Assembly: GCA_946183625.1 (NCBI GenBank)
Contig: CAMHCL010000030.1
Coordinates: 1 to 14,644, forward strand
Length of the DNA: 14,644 nucleotides
Direction: 5' to 3'
Origin: an uncultured Lachnospiraceae bacterium
Lineage (GTDB): Bacteria; Bacillota; Clostridia; Lachnospirales; Lachnospiraceae
The position numbers and the translations under genes are program-made. The stretch's first letter is position 1. Every line of letters starts with the position of its first letter. Of the stretch, positions 7,677-14,405 are shown one piece after another. The notes under the pieces are model-generated. The model did not search any database and had not been told where the DNA came from. It saw only the letters and a program-made list of their open reading frames with translations.

Positions 7677-8485
7677 AAAACGTCAGAAAATTAACAGCAC
7701 TGACCAGAGCCGGAATAATTGAATCTCTGCAATTCAGACTGGGCACTGCAGTGACGCTTTTCGGAAATCTTATATACCTGTCGCTGGTATATTTTCTCTG
7801 GAAAGCTATATATGATTCCAGCGGAACAGATGTAGTGAACGGCATGACATTTTACGATACGATGATCTACCTCATCCTTGCCACTGCTATCTTCAATTTT
7901 CTTGAAATGTTCATCATATGGGACATGAGCCGTATGGTGCAGTCAGGTGAGATTGTTATGCACTTGCTTAAGCCGATGAAATACAGACTCTACACATTCT
8001 GGAGTTATTCAGGTTCCCATATATCACTTTTCTTCCTTACATTTTTACCTACATTCATTGTGGTAATGATCGTAACTAAGGGAGCGATACCTCTGGGCTG
8101 GAACCTTCTGGGCTTTGTGATATCACTGGTCCTCGCGCTGATAATCAACTTCAACATTGAAATGCTGGTAGCCCCGATCTGTCTATACACAGAATCAACC
8201 TGGGGAATAAATATAGTAAAAGAAACTATAGTGCTCCTTCTCTCCGGAGCAACAATACCATTGGTATTCTTCCCTGAGAGTTTCAGAAAAGTGGTAGAAT
8301 TCCTGCCATTTAGAGCAGTATACGATATCCCGCTTACCATACTGCTTAAGAAGGATGGATCAGACAGCCTGGAAGGTCTGCTTCCGTTGATCGGGCTCCA
8401 ACTGTTCTGGTGTGTCGTTCTCATTATTGCAGGAAACCTGTTCTGGAATCACGCAGTTAAGAGAATCACAGTAAATGGTGGTTGA
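7673..8485 (+). CDS. ABC-2 type exporter permease subunit 1
   Basis: This 270-residue integral membrane protein has about six hydrophobic helices, for example near residues 24-44, 60-82, 114-135, 140-165, 185-205 and 240-260. A basic loop containing LLKPMKYRLY follows the amphipathic stretch of the second helix, as in ABC-2 permeases of this type. It starts inside the stop codon of the ATPase gene (4-nt overlap) and is followed 33 nt later by a second permease. The pair probably forms a heterodimeric channel driven by the upstream ATPase. I recognise the family from hydrophobic pattern and gene order rather than a catalytic motif. Confidence 0.88.
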   Translation: MKNVRKLTALTRAGIIESLQFRLGTAVTLFGNLIYLSLVYFLWKAIYDSSGTDVVNGMTFYDTMIYLILATAIFNFLEMFIIWDMSRMVQSGEIVMHLLKPMKYRLYTFWSYSGSHISLFFLTFLPTFIVVMIVTKGAIPLGWNLLGFVISLVLALIINFNIEMLVAPICLYTESTWGINIVKETIVLLLSGATIPLVFFPESFRKVVEFLPFRAVYDIPLTILLKKDGSDSLEGLLPLIGLQLFWCVVLIIAGNLFWNHAVKRITVNGG

Positions 8486-8518
8486 TACAATTTTCGGATT
8501 AATATTTGGAGATAAACT

Positions 8519-9346
8519 ATGGAACAAACACTAACTTTGAATCATAAGAAACGCGGCTTCCTATTCTACGCGTCAATATATAGAAAGATCCTCATTCAGG
8601 ATCTGAAGAGTAAGATGAGCTACCGAGCTGACTTCATAATCTCAACCTTTGGTATGATCATGACAAATCTGTCGGGCTTCGTTACATTTATGATACTCTT
8701 CCACAACTTCCCAAGTATAAATGGATGGGATTATCATCATATGCTCTTCCTCTACGGATTCTCGCTCATAGCGCTTACACCAGTCCAGTGCTTCTTCGAC
8801 AACAACTGGAACCTGAGATTTATGGTCCGTTCGGGAGACTTCATCAAATATTGTTTCAGGCCGATAAATGTATTCTTCTATTTCATGTCAGAAGTATTTG
8901 ATGTTAAGGGCTTAGGCCAGTTTGCATTCGGTCTGGGCACCTTCATATATGCATGGCATCATATAGGCATACCTGTAACTGTCGTAACCATCGCACAGGC
9001 AATACTATTCCTTATAACTGCTTCACTTTTCATGATAGCAATAATGAATGCCTCTGCAGCTACATGCTTCTGGATCATCAACTCCGGATATGTAATGGTA
9101 ATAATGTTCAGATTCAAAGACTTCGCTAAATACCCTGCCAGCATATTTAACAGCATATTCAAGTTCATCTTTACTTTTATTATACCTATAGCCTTTGTGG
9201 CCTACTACCCAAGTCTGGTCTTCGTAACACCTGACCATGTGCCACTGCTCTCATGGCTGTCACCGCTTATAGGTATTATATTCTTCTATCTCAGCTATAA
9301 ATTCTGGATGCTGGGTGTGAGGAAGTATGATTTTACGGGATCATAA
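8519..9346 (+). CDS. ABC-2 type exporter permease subunit 2
   Basis: This 275-residue membrane protein has a roughly 25-residue polar N-terminus and about six hydrophobic helices. A short loop reading MVRSGDFIKYCFRPIN parallels MVQSGEIVMHLLKPMK in permease 1, showing that the two subunits are distant paralogues. Such loops recur in COG3694/COG4587 permeases. GGAG lies 7 nt before the ATG. It is the last gene of the exporter operon; a bidirectional terminator begins 7 nt after its stop. Heterodimer formation with permease 1 is inferred from the operon. Confidence 0.88.
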   Translation: MEQTLTLNHKKRGFLFYASIYRKILIQDLKSKMSYRADFIISTFGMIMTNLSGFVTFMILFHNFPSINGWDYHHMLFLYGFSLIALTPVQCFFDNNWNLRFMVRSGDFIKYCFRPINVFFYFMSEVFDVKGLGQFAFGLGTFIYAWHHIGIPVTVVTIAQAILFLITASLFMIAIMNASAATCFWIINSGYVMVIMFRFKDFAKYPASIFNSIFKFIFTFIIPIAFVAYYPSLVFVTPDHVPLLSWLSPLIGIIFFYLSYKFWMLGVRKYDFTGS

Positions 9347-9398
9347 AAAACAGGAGCATCACCCACAATACGGGCGATGCTCCTTATCTTTTTATTTC
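9347..9398. terminator. Bidirectional terminator between the ABC operon and the split GGDEF-EAL gene
   Basis: Stems 9353-9364 and 9372-9383 pair 12 positions with one mismatch around a 7-nt loop. A-rich sequence lies to the left and a T-rich run to the right, so the hairpin can end transcripts arriving from both convergent genes. Confidence 0.85.
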
Positions 9399-9429
9399 TT
9401 TATATGTGACGATCCGCTATCAATACATT

Positions 9430-10077
9430 TTAATACATCTCCGGATACACCTTCTGATTCAGACGATATTCGAAGTCTTCCAGTGGAAGTGGCTTATCAA
9501 AGAAATATCCTTGAGCTATAACACAATTATTCTTCTTTAATATACCTACCTGATCAACACTCTCTACACCTTCAATAACACACTCCAGATCCATGTCCTG
9601 AGCAAGTGATACCACGTGCCTAAACATCAGATTATCAATGTTGTTCTCGTCTTCATCATTTCTAGGAACTAAACTCTTGTCGACCTTGAGTACATTCCAC
9701 GGTATCTCTCGAATAAGATTCAGAGATGAATAGCCAACACCAAAGTCGTCCACCGCGGTCCAGATACCCTGTTCCTTCAGTCCACATACTACTCTCTTCA
9801 GATCACTGAACTGTACATCTGTTGTGGTCTCAGTAAGTTCAATCTCTATGTACTGATGTGGTACCTTGTACTTGTCGATCACTGAAATAATATGATTCAG
9901 AAGATCCACATCCACCAGATGTTTCCTGGATAGATTTACAGAAACACGTACAACATTTCTTCCTTCATCCAGCCATTTACGTATATGCTGACACACATGC
10001 TCAAGCATATAGAAATCAAGATCACAGATGTCTGTATTCATTTCCAGAATAGGGATGAATTCCATATCCAACGACAT
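9430..10077 (-). pseudogene. C-terminal fragment of a broken GGDEF-EAL gene (EAL domain remainder)
   Basis: This frame holds most of an EAL phosphodiesterase domain, starting at MEFIPILE and continuing with the NLS Asn, the ELTET Glu, AVDDFGVGYSSL, the Lys of VLKVDKS, VIEGVES and AQGYFF, and ending with a normal KPLPLEDFEYRL tail. It begins where the upstream fragment leaves frame, just after EALCRW, and is in the -1 frame relative to it. A nominal ATG at 10077 lies within that junction and lacks a credible ribosome binding site, so independent translation is doubtful. Alone, it would lack the catalytic Glu of EAL. Confidence 0.85.
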
Positions 10078-11093
10078 AGTGCCTCGGATCCTACGATCTC
10101 TCTGGTCTCTACATCGACCTTCGGCTGATAGAATACCGCGAACTCTTCAGCAGCCAGAGCACTCTTAAAATCAGACTGTACCTTCTTTATATGATTCTTC
10201 TCCTGCTTCATCTTGTCATCATAGATGACAATTGCTCCATGAGTCTGACGCTTAGCAGTGTTACCTGCCATAAGAATCTTATCCATTACGTCTCCGTAAA
10301 CCTGCATCATGAAAGGATCCGGAAGCATATAAACGCCGGCAGCTGCTGAAACACTTACTCTCTTAACTCCTGTCTCATCATAAGGCACAGGAGCTCCGTT
10401 AAATATATCGAAGACCTGTCTCTTAACACGGCGGTCAAACATACCAGCGAATTTATCTCCACCAAGTCGTATGATAATACCAGTCTCACCAATTGCAGCC
10501 TTCAATAAATTATAATAATTACGAAGAACTATATCAGCATTCTCGCGTCCAATCTCCTGATTGACCATGGTGAAATTATGAATATCCATTTGAAATGCAA
10601 CCTTGCCGCCAAGCTTGTTCTCAAGATTCGTAATATCCAGATAACGTGCAAATGCTCGGAAATTTAAGTACCCCGACATGTCGGAAAAACCATATTCTTC
10701 TAGCTTACGTATAAGTCTCTTACGAGCTATAAAGCCAAGGATTACCCTTAACATGACATCCAGCTGACTTATCTCTTCCTGACTACGTTCTTCATCATCT
10801 GCTTCTACATAAAGCGTTCCAATAACGACAGCCTTCGTAGCACTACAGATTCTGACCTTATGTAATTCCTTCTCGCCTTTTCCATTATCAAAATCGCAGA
10901 AATACTCTCCATCTTTTCTTCTCTCAAATAATGGACTGCGGTAGAATTCTGAAGACCCCTTAGCCAGATGATATTCTTCACAGATTTCTCTTATTAGGAC
11001 CTTGTAGCTTTCGTGATCAAATGGTTCAAAATGTGTAAATCGAACCAATCGTTCTAAAAATGAAATATATTTTTCTTGTCTGCTATCGCCCAT
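10038..11093 (-). pseudogene. N-terminal fragment of a broken GGDEF-EAL gene (sensor, degenerate GGDEF, start of EAL)
   Basis: The 351-codon frame begins with an approximately 130-residue sensor-like region (possibly GAF). A GGDEF-like domain at about 140-290 has GGDKF (211-215), so cyclase activity is probably lost. The start of the EAL domain follows, with an intact EAL triplet (337-339). After CRW at 340-342 the frame runs into ten unrelated residues and stops. In the PAS-GGDEF-EAL protein at the left of the window, 11 residues separate RW from the matching FIPILE segment; here only 5 nt do, which implies a 28-nt deletion and frameshift. No other disruption is seen, so the damage looks recent. 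GGAG lies 5 nt before the ATG. The intact ancestor would have been about 565 residues. Confidence 0.85.
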
Positions 11094-11104
11094 AATTCTC
11101 CTTC

Positions 11105-11137
11105 ATTACAACTTCACTATTTTCCCCCCGTTGTAAT
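11105..11137 (-). promoter_or_regulatory. Stem-loop in the leader of the GGDEF-EAL gene
   Basis: ATTACAAC (11105-11112) and GTTGTAAT (11130-11137) form a perfect 8-bp stem around a 17-nt loop containing six consecutive G on the minus strand. It ends a few nt before the GGAG of the gene starting at 11093, where it could affect translation. It does not match the c-di-GMP riboswitch cores I know. Confidence 0.45.
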
Positions 11138-11155
11138 TATCAATACTTATTCGAT

Positions 11156-11184
11156 ATTATATCATTATTGGACTGATTTATAAA
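11156..11184 (-). promoter_or_regulatory. Candidate promoter of the GGDEF-EAL gene
   Basis: On the minus strand TTTATA (11184-11179, four of six matches) is followed after 17 bp by a perfect TATAAT (11161-11156), about 63 nt before the ATG. The transcript would carry the leader stem-loop. Confidence 0.5.
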
Positions 11185-11219
11185 CTGTTAAATATTATTA
11201 CCAAATGTGTCTATTTTCC

Positions 11220-11254
11220 AAAAAAAACAAGCGATATCCATGAGATATCGCTTG
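11220..11254 (-). terminator. Rho-independent terminator of the 3D-domain gene
   Basis: A perfect 11-bp stem (11228-11238 / 11244-11254, CAAGCGATATC) with a 5-nt loop is followed on the minus strand by eight consecutive T (11227-11220). It starts 19 nt after the 3D-domain gene's stop. Confidence 0.9.
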
Positions 11255-11273
11255 ACTATATCAATGATAAACA

Positions 11274-11933
11274 TTATTCATTTATAACATATACATTAGC
11301 ACAGTCCTTGCCAAAACCAAGTGCCTCGCCATGGGAACCGCAGAACACATCGATTACATTTGATGACATTCCACCAGTATCCTCAACTACGTACTGACCA
11401 TATCCTTCAATATATATCTTAGTTCCAAGAGGAAGTGAATTACATCCTACTGTACGACCAGCTGTTGCTGTAGTACCCATTGCTGTTCTTCCTGTTGAAT
11501 GACCACAGCATCTAGGACATGCGCAGTATGCTGTAAGCACATAACTTCCAACATATGAAACATCCGGCATTGCTTCCTTAGCTCTAAGCAGCTGTGCCAT
11601 AGCCTTATTCTCTATATAATTTTCATTTAAGGCCTTCTCTGTCTTAACTCTGTTAACAAGTTTGATCTTCTCTATTCTGTCTCTGTTTGCCTTATTAGCC
11701 ATCTCTCTTTCGTTGTCAAAAAGTGTCTGTGTATCTAATGCACTTCTACTGTTAAGTATGTCATAAGATTGATGATTTTCAAAATCCTTTGCATTAACTT
11801 CAAGCAGTGTTGATGTAATACCGATATTTCTATTCTGGTTTGCTTTTTCCTTAGGAGCCTTTGCACCAGAACCACCGAAAACAACTGCTACGATAAGTGC
11901 TGCAAACATACATGGTTTAATACATTTATTCAT
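11274..11933 (-). CDS. Secreted 3D-domain protein (YocH/MltA-like cell-wall enzyme)
   Basis: This 219-residue exported protein begins with a basic, hydrophobic signal segment (1-24, cleavage plausible near GSGAKA). A charged, probably helical region of about 70-122 follows, then a C-terminal 3D domain at about 130-219. Recognisable parts are TAYCACPRCCG (134-144), TAGRTVG (157-163), PLGTKIYIEGYGQYVVEDTGG (around 168-188) and VIDVFCGSHGEALGFG (193-208). Asp185 (DTGG) and Asp195 (IDV) are present, but the first of the three name-giving aspartates, usually in VDP before PLGT, is replaced by CN. Related proteins such as YocH and Rpf2-type factors act on peptidoglycan. AAAGGAG lies 6 nt before the ATG. 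It is a single-gene unit with its own terminator. Confidence 0.88.
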   Translation of the reverse strand: MNKCIKPCMFAALIVAVVFGGSGAKAPKEKANQNRNIGITSTLLEVNAKDFENHQSYDILNSRSALDTQTLFDNEREMANKANRDRIEKIKLVNRVKTEKALNENYIENKAMAQLLRAKEAMPDVSYVGSYVLTAYCACPRCCGHSTGRTAMGTTATAGRTVGCNSLPLGTKIYIEGYGQYVVEDTGGMSSNVIDVFCGSHGEALGFGKDCANVYVINE

Positions 11934-11981
11934 AGACTACTCCTTTCGCCTATAATGTTTTAAACCATTTTTAATTCAAAT

Positions 11982-11998
11982 GCAACACTTTTGTAACA
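11982..11998 (-). promoter_or_regulatory. Candidate WalR-type box upstream of the 3D-domain gene
   Basis: The minus strand reads TGTTAC-AAAAG-TGTTGC. The WalR consensus is TGT(A/T)A(A/T/C)-N5-TGT(A/T)A(A/T/C), so the first half is perfect and the second has one mismatch. A possible -35 (TTGCAT) overlaps its end; TAAAAC lies 17 bp further on as a weak -10. WalR controls yocH-type wall enzymes in Bacillus, so the context fits. Confidence 0.35.
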
Positions 11999-12052
11999 TT
12001 TTGTATGAAATGTTAATAAATGTACTGCTTTATATGAATGTTTGGTACATTT
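11994..12052. repeat. Two inverted repeats in the upstream region of the 3D-domain gene
   Basis: TAACATTT (11994-12001) pairs perfectly with AAATGTTA (12008-12015) across 6 nt. AAATGTAC (12018-12025) pairs with GTACATTT (12045-12052) across 19 nt. They may be regulator sites; neither is followed by a T run that would suggest termination. Confidence 0.4.
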
Positions 12053-12058
12053 GACCAT

Positions 12059-12092
12059 AAAAAAGATGCCTCAGAACTAATTCTGAAGCATC
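12059..12092 (-). terminator. Rho-independent terminator of the trpS-HD operon
   Basis: Stems 12065-12076 and 12081-12092 pair 12 positions with one mismatch around a 4-nt loop, followed on the minus strand by six T (12064-12059). The upstream arm lies inside the last codons of the HD gene, whose stop is at 12077-12079. Confidence 0.85.
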
Positions 12093-12535
12093 TCTAAAGC
12101 TTTCTTATACTTTGCGTAACGCTTTTCGTCCTTCTCAGTAATTTCTGAAAGCCGGTTTTTATCCATGTTGTGAGTAAGGTCAGCCATCTTCACAGCCTTG
12201 GCAATAGGGTTCTTCCCTATCTTCTCCACGTATTCGAAGTATCTTCTGTCCTTCTCTTCTTTAGTAAGTCCAGGTTCATCCTTCTCTCTGGTAAGCAGCC
12301 TCAAAGCCTCCAGCTGAACATCTGTAAAGCCTTCCTTCTCCAGCTCTTCAAATGTAATATCAGAATCTTCCACAACATCATGGAGGAGCGCCACAACACA
12401 CTCATCTTCCGTATTCATCTGTTCCGCCAAATGCACAGGATGTAGCACATAAGGCCATCCAGCCTTATCCACCTGTCCTTCGTGTGCCCTGAAGGCAACC
12501 TCTATTGCTTTCTTAGTTAATTCAGTATATATCAT
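12077..12535 (-). CDS. Small stand-alone HD-domain hydrolase, (p)ppGpp-hydrolase-like
   Basis: This 152-residue protein is a single HD domain resembling the hydrolase half of RelA/SpoT (RSH) enzymes. The matching motifs are WPYVLHP (27-33), LLHDVVEDSD (50-59, with HD at 52-53 and ED at 56-57) and KMADLTHNMD (116-125), equivalent to the RSH KLADRLHNM. These supply the metal-binding His, Asp and final Asp. No synthetase or TGS domain is present, so it would act like a small alarmone hydrolase (Mesh1-type), removing (p)ppGpp or a related nucleotide. The start at 12535 is preferred because an AGGA in the trpS stop region (AGTTAGGACAT) sits 5 nt upstream; a longer frame from 12589 would overlap trpS with unrelated residues. 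Only 7 nt separate it from the trpS stop, so the genes are cotranscribed. Substrate assignment is by family. Confidence 0.85.
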   Translation of the reverse strand: MIYTELTKKAIEVAFRAHEGQVDKAGWPYVLHPVHLAEQMNTEDECVVALLHDVVEDSDITFEELEKEGFTDVQLEALRLLTREKDEPGLTKEEKDRRYFEYVEKIGKNPIAKAVKMADLTHNMDKNRLSEITEKDEKRYAKYKKALEMLQN

Positions 12536-12542
12536 ATATGTC

Positions 12543-13631
12543 CTAACTATTGTACTTCTCCTGCTGTCCCTGAATAAGAGCAGCATCATCGAAGTAATTT
12601 ATCTTCATCGCATCCTTAACCTCTGAAAGTGTCTGAGCAGCTTCCTTAATAGCAACCTCAGTACCGGCCTTAAGGATTTCATATACTGCAGGTATATCCT
12701 TCTCATACTCTGCACGTCTCTTACGAATAGGCTCCAGCTCCTTATTGATAACATTTAACAGGAGCTTCTTGCACTTAACATCACCAAGACCACCACGTCT
12801 GTAATGATCCTTCATTTCATCCAGGTTCTTATAATCCGGAAGGAATTCAGCAAAATCCTCATCTGTAGCAAATGCATCGAGATATGTAAATACAGCATTT
12901 CCTTCAACCTTACCAGGATCATTTATCTGGATGTGGTCAGGATCTGTGTACATGCTCATAACCTTCTGCTTAACAGCATCAGCCGTATCAGACAGATAGA
13001 TGCAGTTACCAAGTGACTTACTCATCTTAGCCTTTCCGTCTGTTCCAGGAAGTCTGGAGCAGATAGAATTCTCAGGTATAAGTGCATCCGGCTCAACCAG
13101 AACATCGCAATTGTATGTAGTATTGAACTTTCTAACGATCTCTCTGGTCTGCTCGATCATAGGCAGCTGATCCTCACCAACAGGAACTGTAGTTGCCTTA
13201 AATGCTGTGATGTCAGAAGCCTGACTTATAGGATAAGTGAAGAATCCGACCGGTATACTGGTCTCGAAATTCCTCATCTTAATCTCTGTCTTAACAGTAG
13301 GGTTACGCTCCAGTCTTGAAACAGTAACAAGGTTAGCGTAGTAAAATGTAAGCTCTGTAAGTTCAGTTACTGCTGACTGAATAAACATATTTGTCTTTGC
13401 CGGATCCAGTCCAACTGACAGATAATCGAGAGCGACCTCTATAATGTTCTCTCTTATCTTCTCTGGGTTATCAAAATTGTCTGTTAGTGCCTGAGCATCA
13501 GCGATCATTATAAATATCTTGTCATACTCTCCTGAATTCTGAAGCTCTACTCTTCTTTTGAGAGACCCTACATAATGTCCTAAATGCAGCTTTCCTGTAG
13601 GTCTGTCTCCGGTCAATATTATCTTACTCAT
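12543..13631 (-). CDS. trpS: Tryptophan-tRNA ligase
   Basis: This class I aminoacyl-tRNA synthetase of 362 residues charges tRNA-Trp in the cytoplasm. The HIGH motif reads HLGH (16-19) after GDRPTGKL, and the class signature KMSKS is at 202-206. The TrpRS-typical GEDQLPMIEQTREI and SQASDI segments are present. ATG codons occur at 13634 and 13631; GGAGG lies only 2 nt before the first and 5 nt before the second, so 13631 is preferred. It heads a two-gene unit with the HD hydrolase. Only about 70 nt separate it from the preceding lipoprotein gene, which leaves no room for a T-box leader, the usual control of trpS in Firmicutes. A perfect palindrome next to its -10 suggests repressor control instead. 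Confidence 0.97.
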   Translation of the reverse strand: MSKIILTGDRPTGKLHLGHYVGSLKRRVELQNSGEYDKIFIMIADAQALTDNFDNPEKIRENIIEVALDYLSVGLDPAKTNMFIQSAVTELTELTFYYANLVTVSRLERNPTVKTEIKMRNFETSIPVGFFTYPISQASDITAFKATTVPVGEDQLPMIEQTREIVRKFNTTYNCDVLVEPDALIPENSICSRLPGTDGKAKMSKSLGNCIYLSDTADAVKQKVMSMYTDPDHIQINDPGKVEGNAVFTYLDAFATDEDFAEFLPDYKNLDEMKDHYRRGGLGDVKCKKLLLNVINKELEPIRKRRAEYEKDIPAVYEILKAGTEVAIKEAAQTLSEVKDAMKINYFDDAALIQGQQEKYNS

Positions 13632-13666
13632 CATTTCCTCCGGGTTACTTTTTATAACTTATTTTT

Positions 13667-13672
13667 ATTATA
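13667..13672 (-). promoter_or_regulatory. Candidate -10 box of trpS
   Basis: The minus strand carries a perfect TATAAT at 13672-13667, about 36 nt before the trpS start. The hexamer 17 bp upstream (ACATTT) is a poor -35. The box overlaps the end of the 23-bp palindrome. Confidence 0.4.
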
Positions 13673-13690
13673 TGAATAGTATTCATATAA
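13668..13690. promoter_or_regulatory. Perfect 23-bp palindrome upstream of trpS, candidate operator
   Basis: TTATATGAATA (13668-13678) and TATTCATATAA (13680-13690) are perfect 11-bp arms around one central base. On the minus strand no T run follows and the stem is almost all A/T, so a terminator for the upstream lipoprotein gene is less likely. Overlap with the trpS -10 fits a repressor site; the protein is unknown. Confidence 0.55.
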
Positions 13691-13700
13691 AATGTACTGC

Positions 13701-14342
13701 TTAATAACTTTCGGTTCTGGTAAATATCATACTTGCTTCACCGGCGCTAAGCGTAATCTTATTTGTCTCATAAGTATATGTTGTCGTATCGCCCTGTGCT
13801 GTCATAGTGCTTTCATCCCATGTCAGTTCCTGAACCTCTCCATACAGATTAAGGAAGCCTGTACCATCATTGTAGAGAACCAGATAAGTACTAACACCAA
13901 AGCCATTCATGATTTCCAGATCCGCTTCAGAAACCTCACTGCCATCCATACCTGTAAGCAGATATACACCGACCTTCTCATTATCCGACTCAAGCTTTGA
14001 ATCGTCAACCTCAAGATTTGTAATATTTACGCCAGTGTCAAGTGTCTGAGAACCATCATCTTCCTCTTCCACATCCTCAACGACTTCTTCCACATCTTCT
14101 TCAATCTCAACTTCCGCCTCAGTAGTTGCTTCTTCTTCAGCCTTCTTCTTAGCTTCCTCAGCAGCCCTTTCAGCTTCAGTTATATCAGACTCTGCAGAAG
14201 AAAGCGCAGTATAAATAGCAGATGATGCATCAAAATAACCAACTGTTCCTGCAGCCTTTGCACCACAGCCTGTAAGAAGTCCAAGTGAAAGTGCACTTAA
14301 TACTACGCCTATTACCTTTTTATTCATATTCTTGTGGATCAT
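13701..14342 (-). CDS. Lipoprotein with acidic linker and small C-terminal domain, function unknown
   Basis: This 213-residue protein has a short basic N-terminus, a hydrophobic stretch and a lipobox LLTGC, so it should be lipidated and held on the outer face of the membrane. Next comes an Ala/Glu/Lys helical stretch and a strongly acidic Glu/Asp/Val linker, then a C-terminal domain of about 95 residues with the motifs YLVLYNDGTGFLNLYG and QELTWDE that is probably all beta. Domains of this look recur in Clostridia lipoproteins without an assigned job. The start at 14342 is chosen because AAAGGGGG lies 7 nt upstream; an in-frame ATG at 14369 has no such site. It is probably separate from trpS downstream, but no terminator lies between them. 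Confidence 0.85.
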   Translation of the reverse strand: MIHKNMNKKVIGVVLSALSLGLLTGCGAKAAGTVGYFDASSAIYTALSSAESDITEAERAAEEAKKKAEEEATTEAEVEIEEDVEEVVEDVEEEDDGSQTLDTGVNITNLEVDDSKLESDNEKVGVYLLTGMDGSEVSEADLEIMNGFGVSTYLVLYNDGTGFLNLYGEVQELTWDESTMTAQGDTTTYTYETNKITLSAGEASMIFTRTESY

Positions 14343-14376
14343 AATAATCCCCCTTTTAACCCTAAACATGTAACCT

Positions 14377-14405
14377 CATCTACCTTGAGAATCACTATCA
14401 GTCAA
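14377..14405 (-). promoter_or_regulatory. Possible promoter of the lipoprotein gene
   Basis: On the minus strand TTGACT (14405-14400) is followed after 17 bp by TAGATG (14382-14377), a weak -10. It overlaps the end of the DegV gene. The lipoprotein could equally be transcribed with DegV, because no terminator separates them. Confidence 0.3.

Noticed and set aside
8005..8424. 139-codon minus-strand open frame
   Set aside because: It is antisense to permease 1, with no start signal or domain pattern.
10038..10077. Programmed -1 frameshifting joining the two EAL frames
   Set aside because: No slippery heptamer is visible at the junction, and about nine residues of the conserved loop would still be missing, so deletion explains it better.
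11094..11160. c-di-GMP riboswitch before the GGDEF-EAL gene
   Set aside because: The leader has one short stem-loop and lacks the conserved GEMM core; it is also shorter than such riboswitches.
13635..13700. T-box riboswitch controlling trpS
   Set aside because: The gap is about 70 nt and shows neither the T-box sequence nor a specifier stem and antiterminator.
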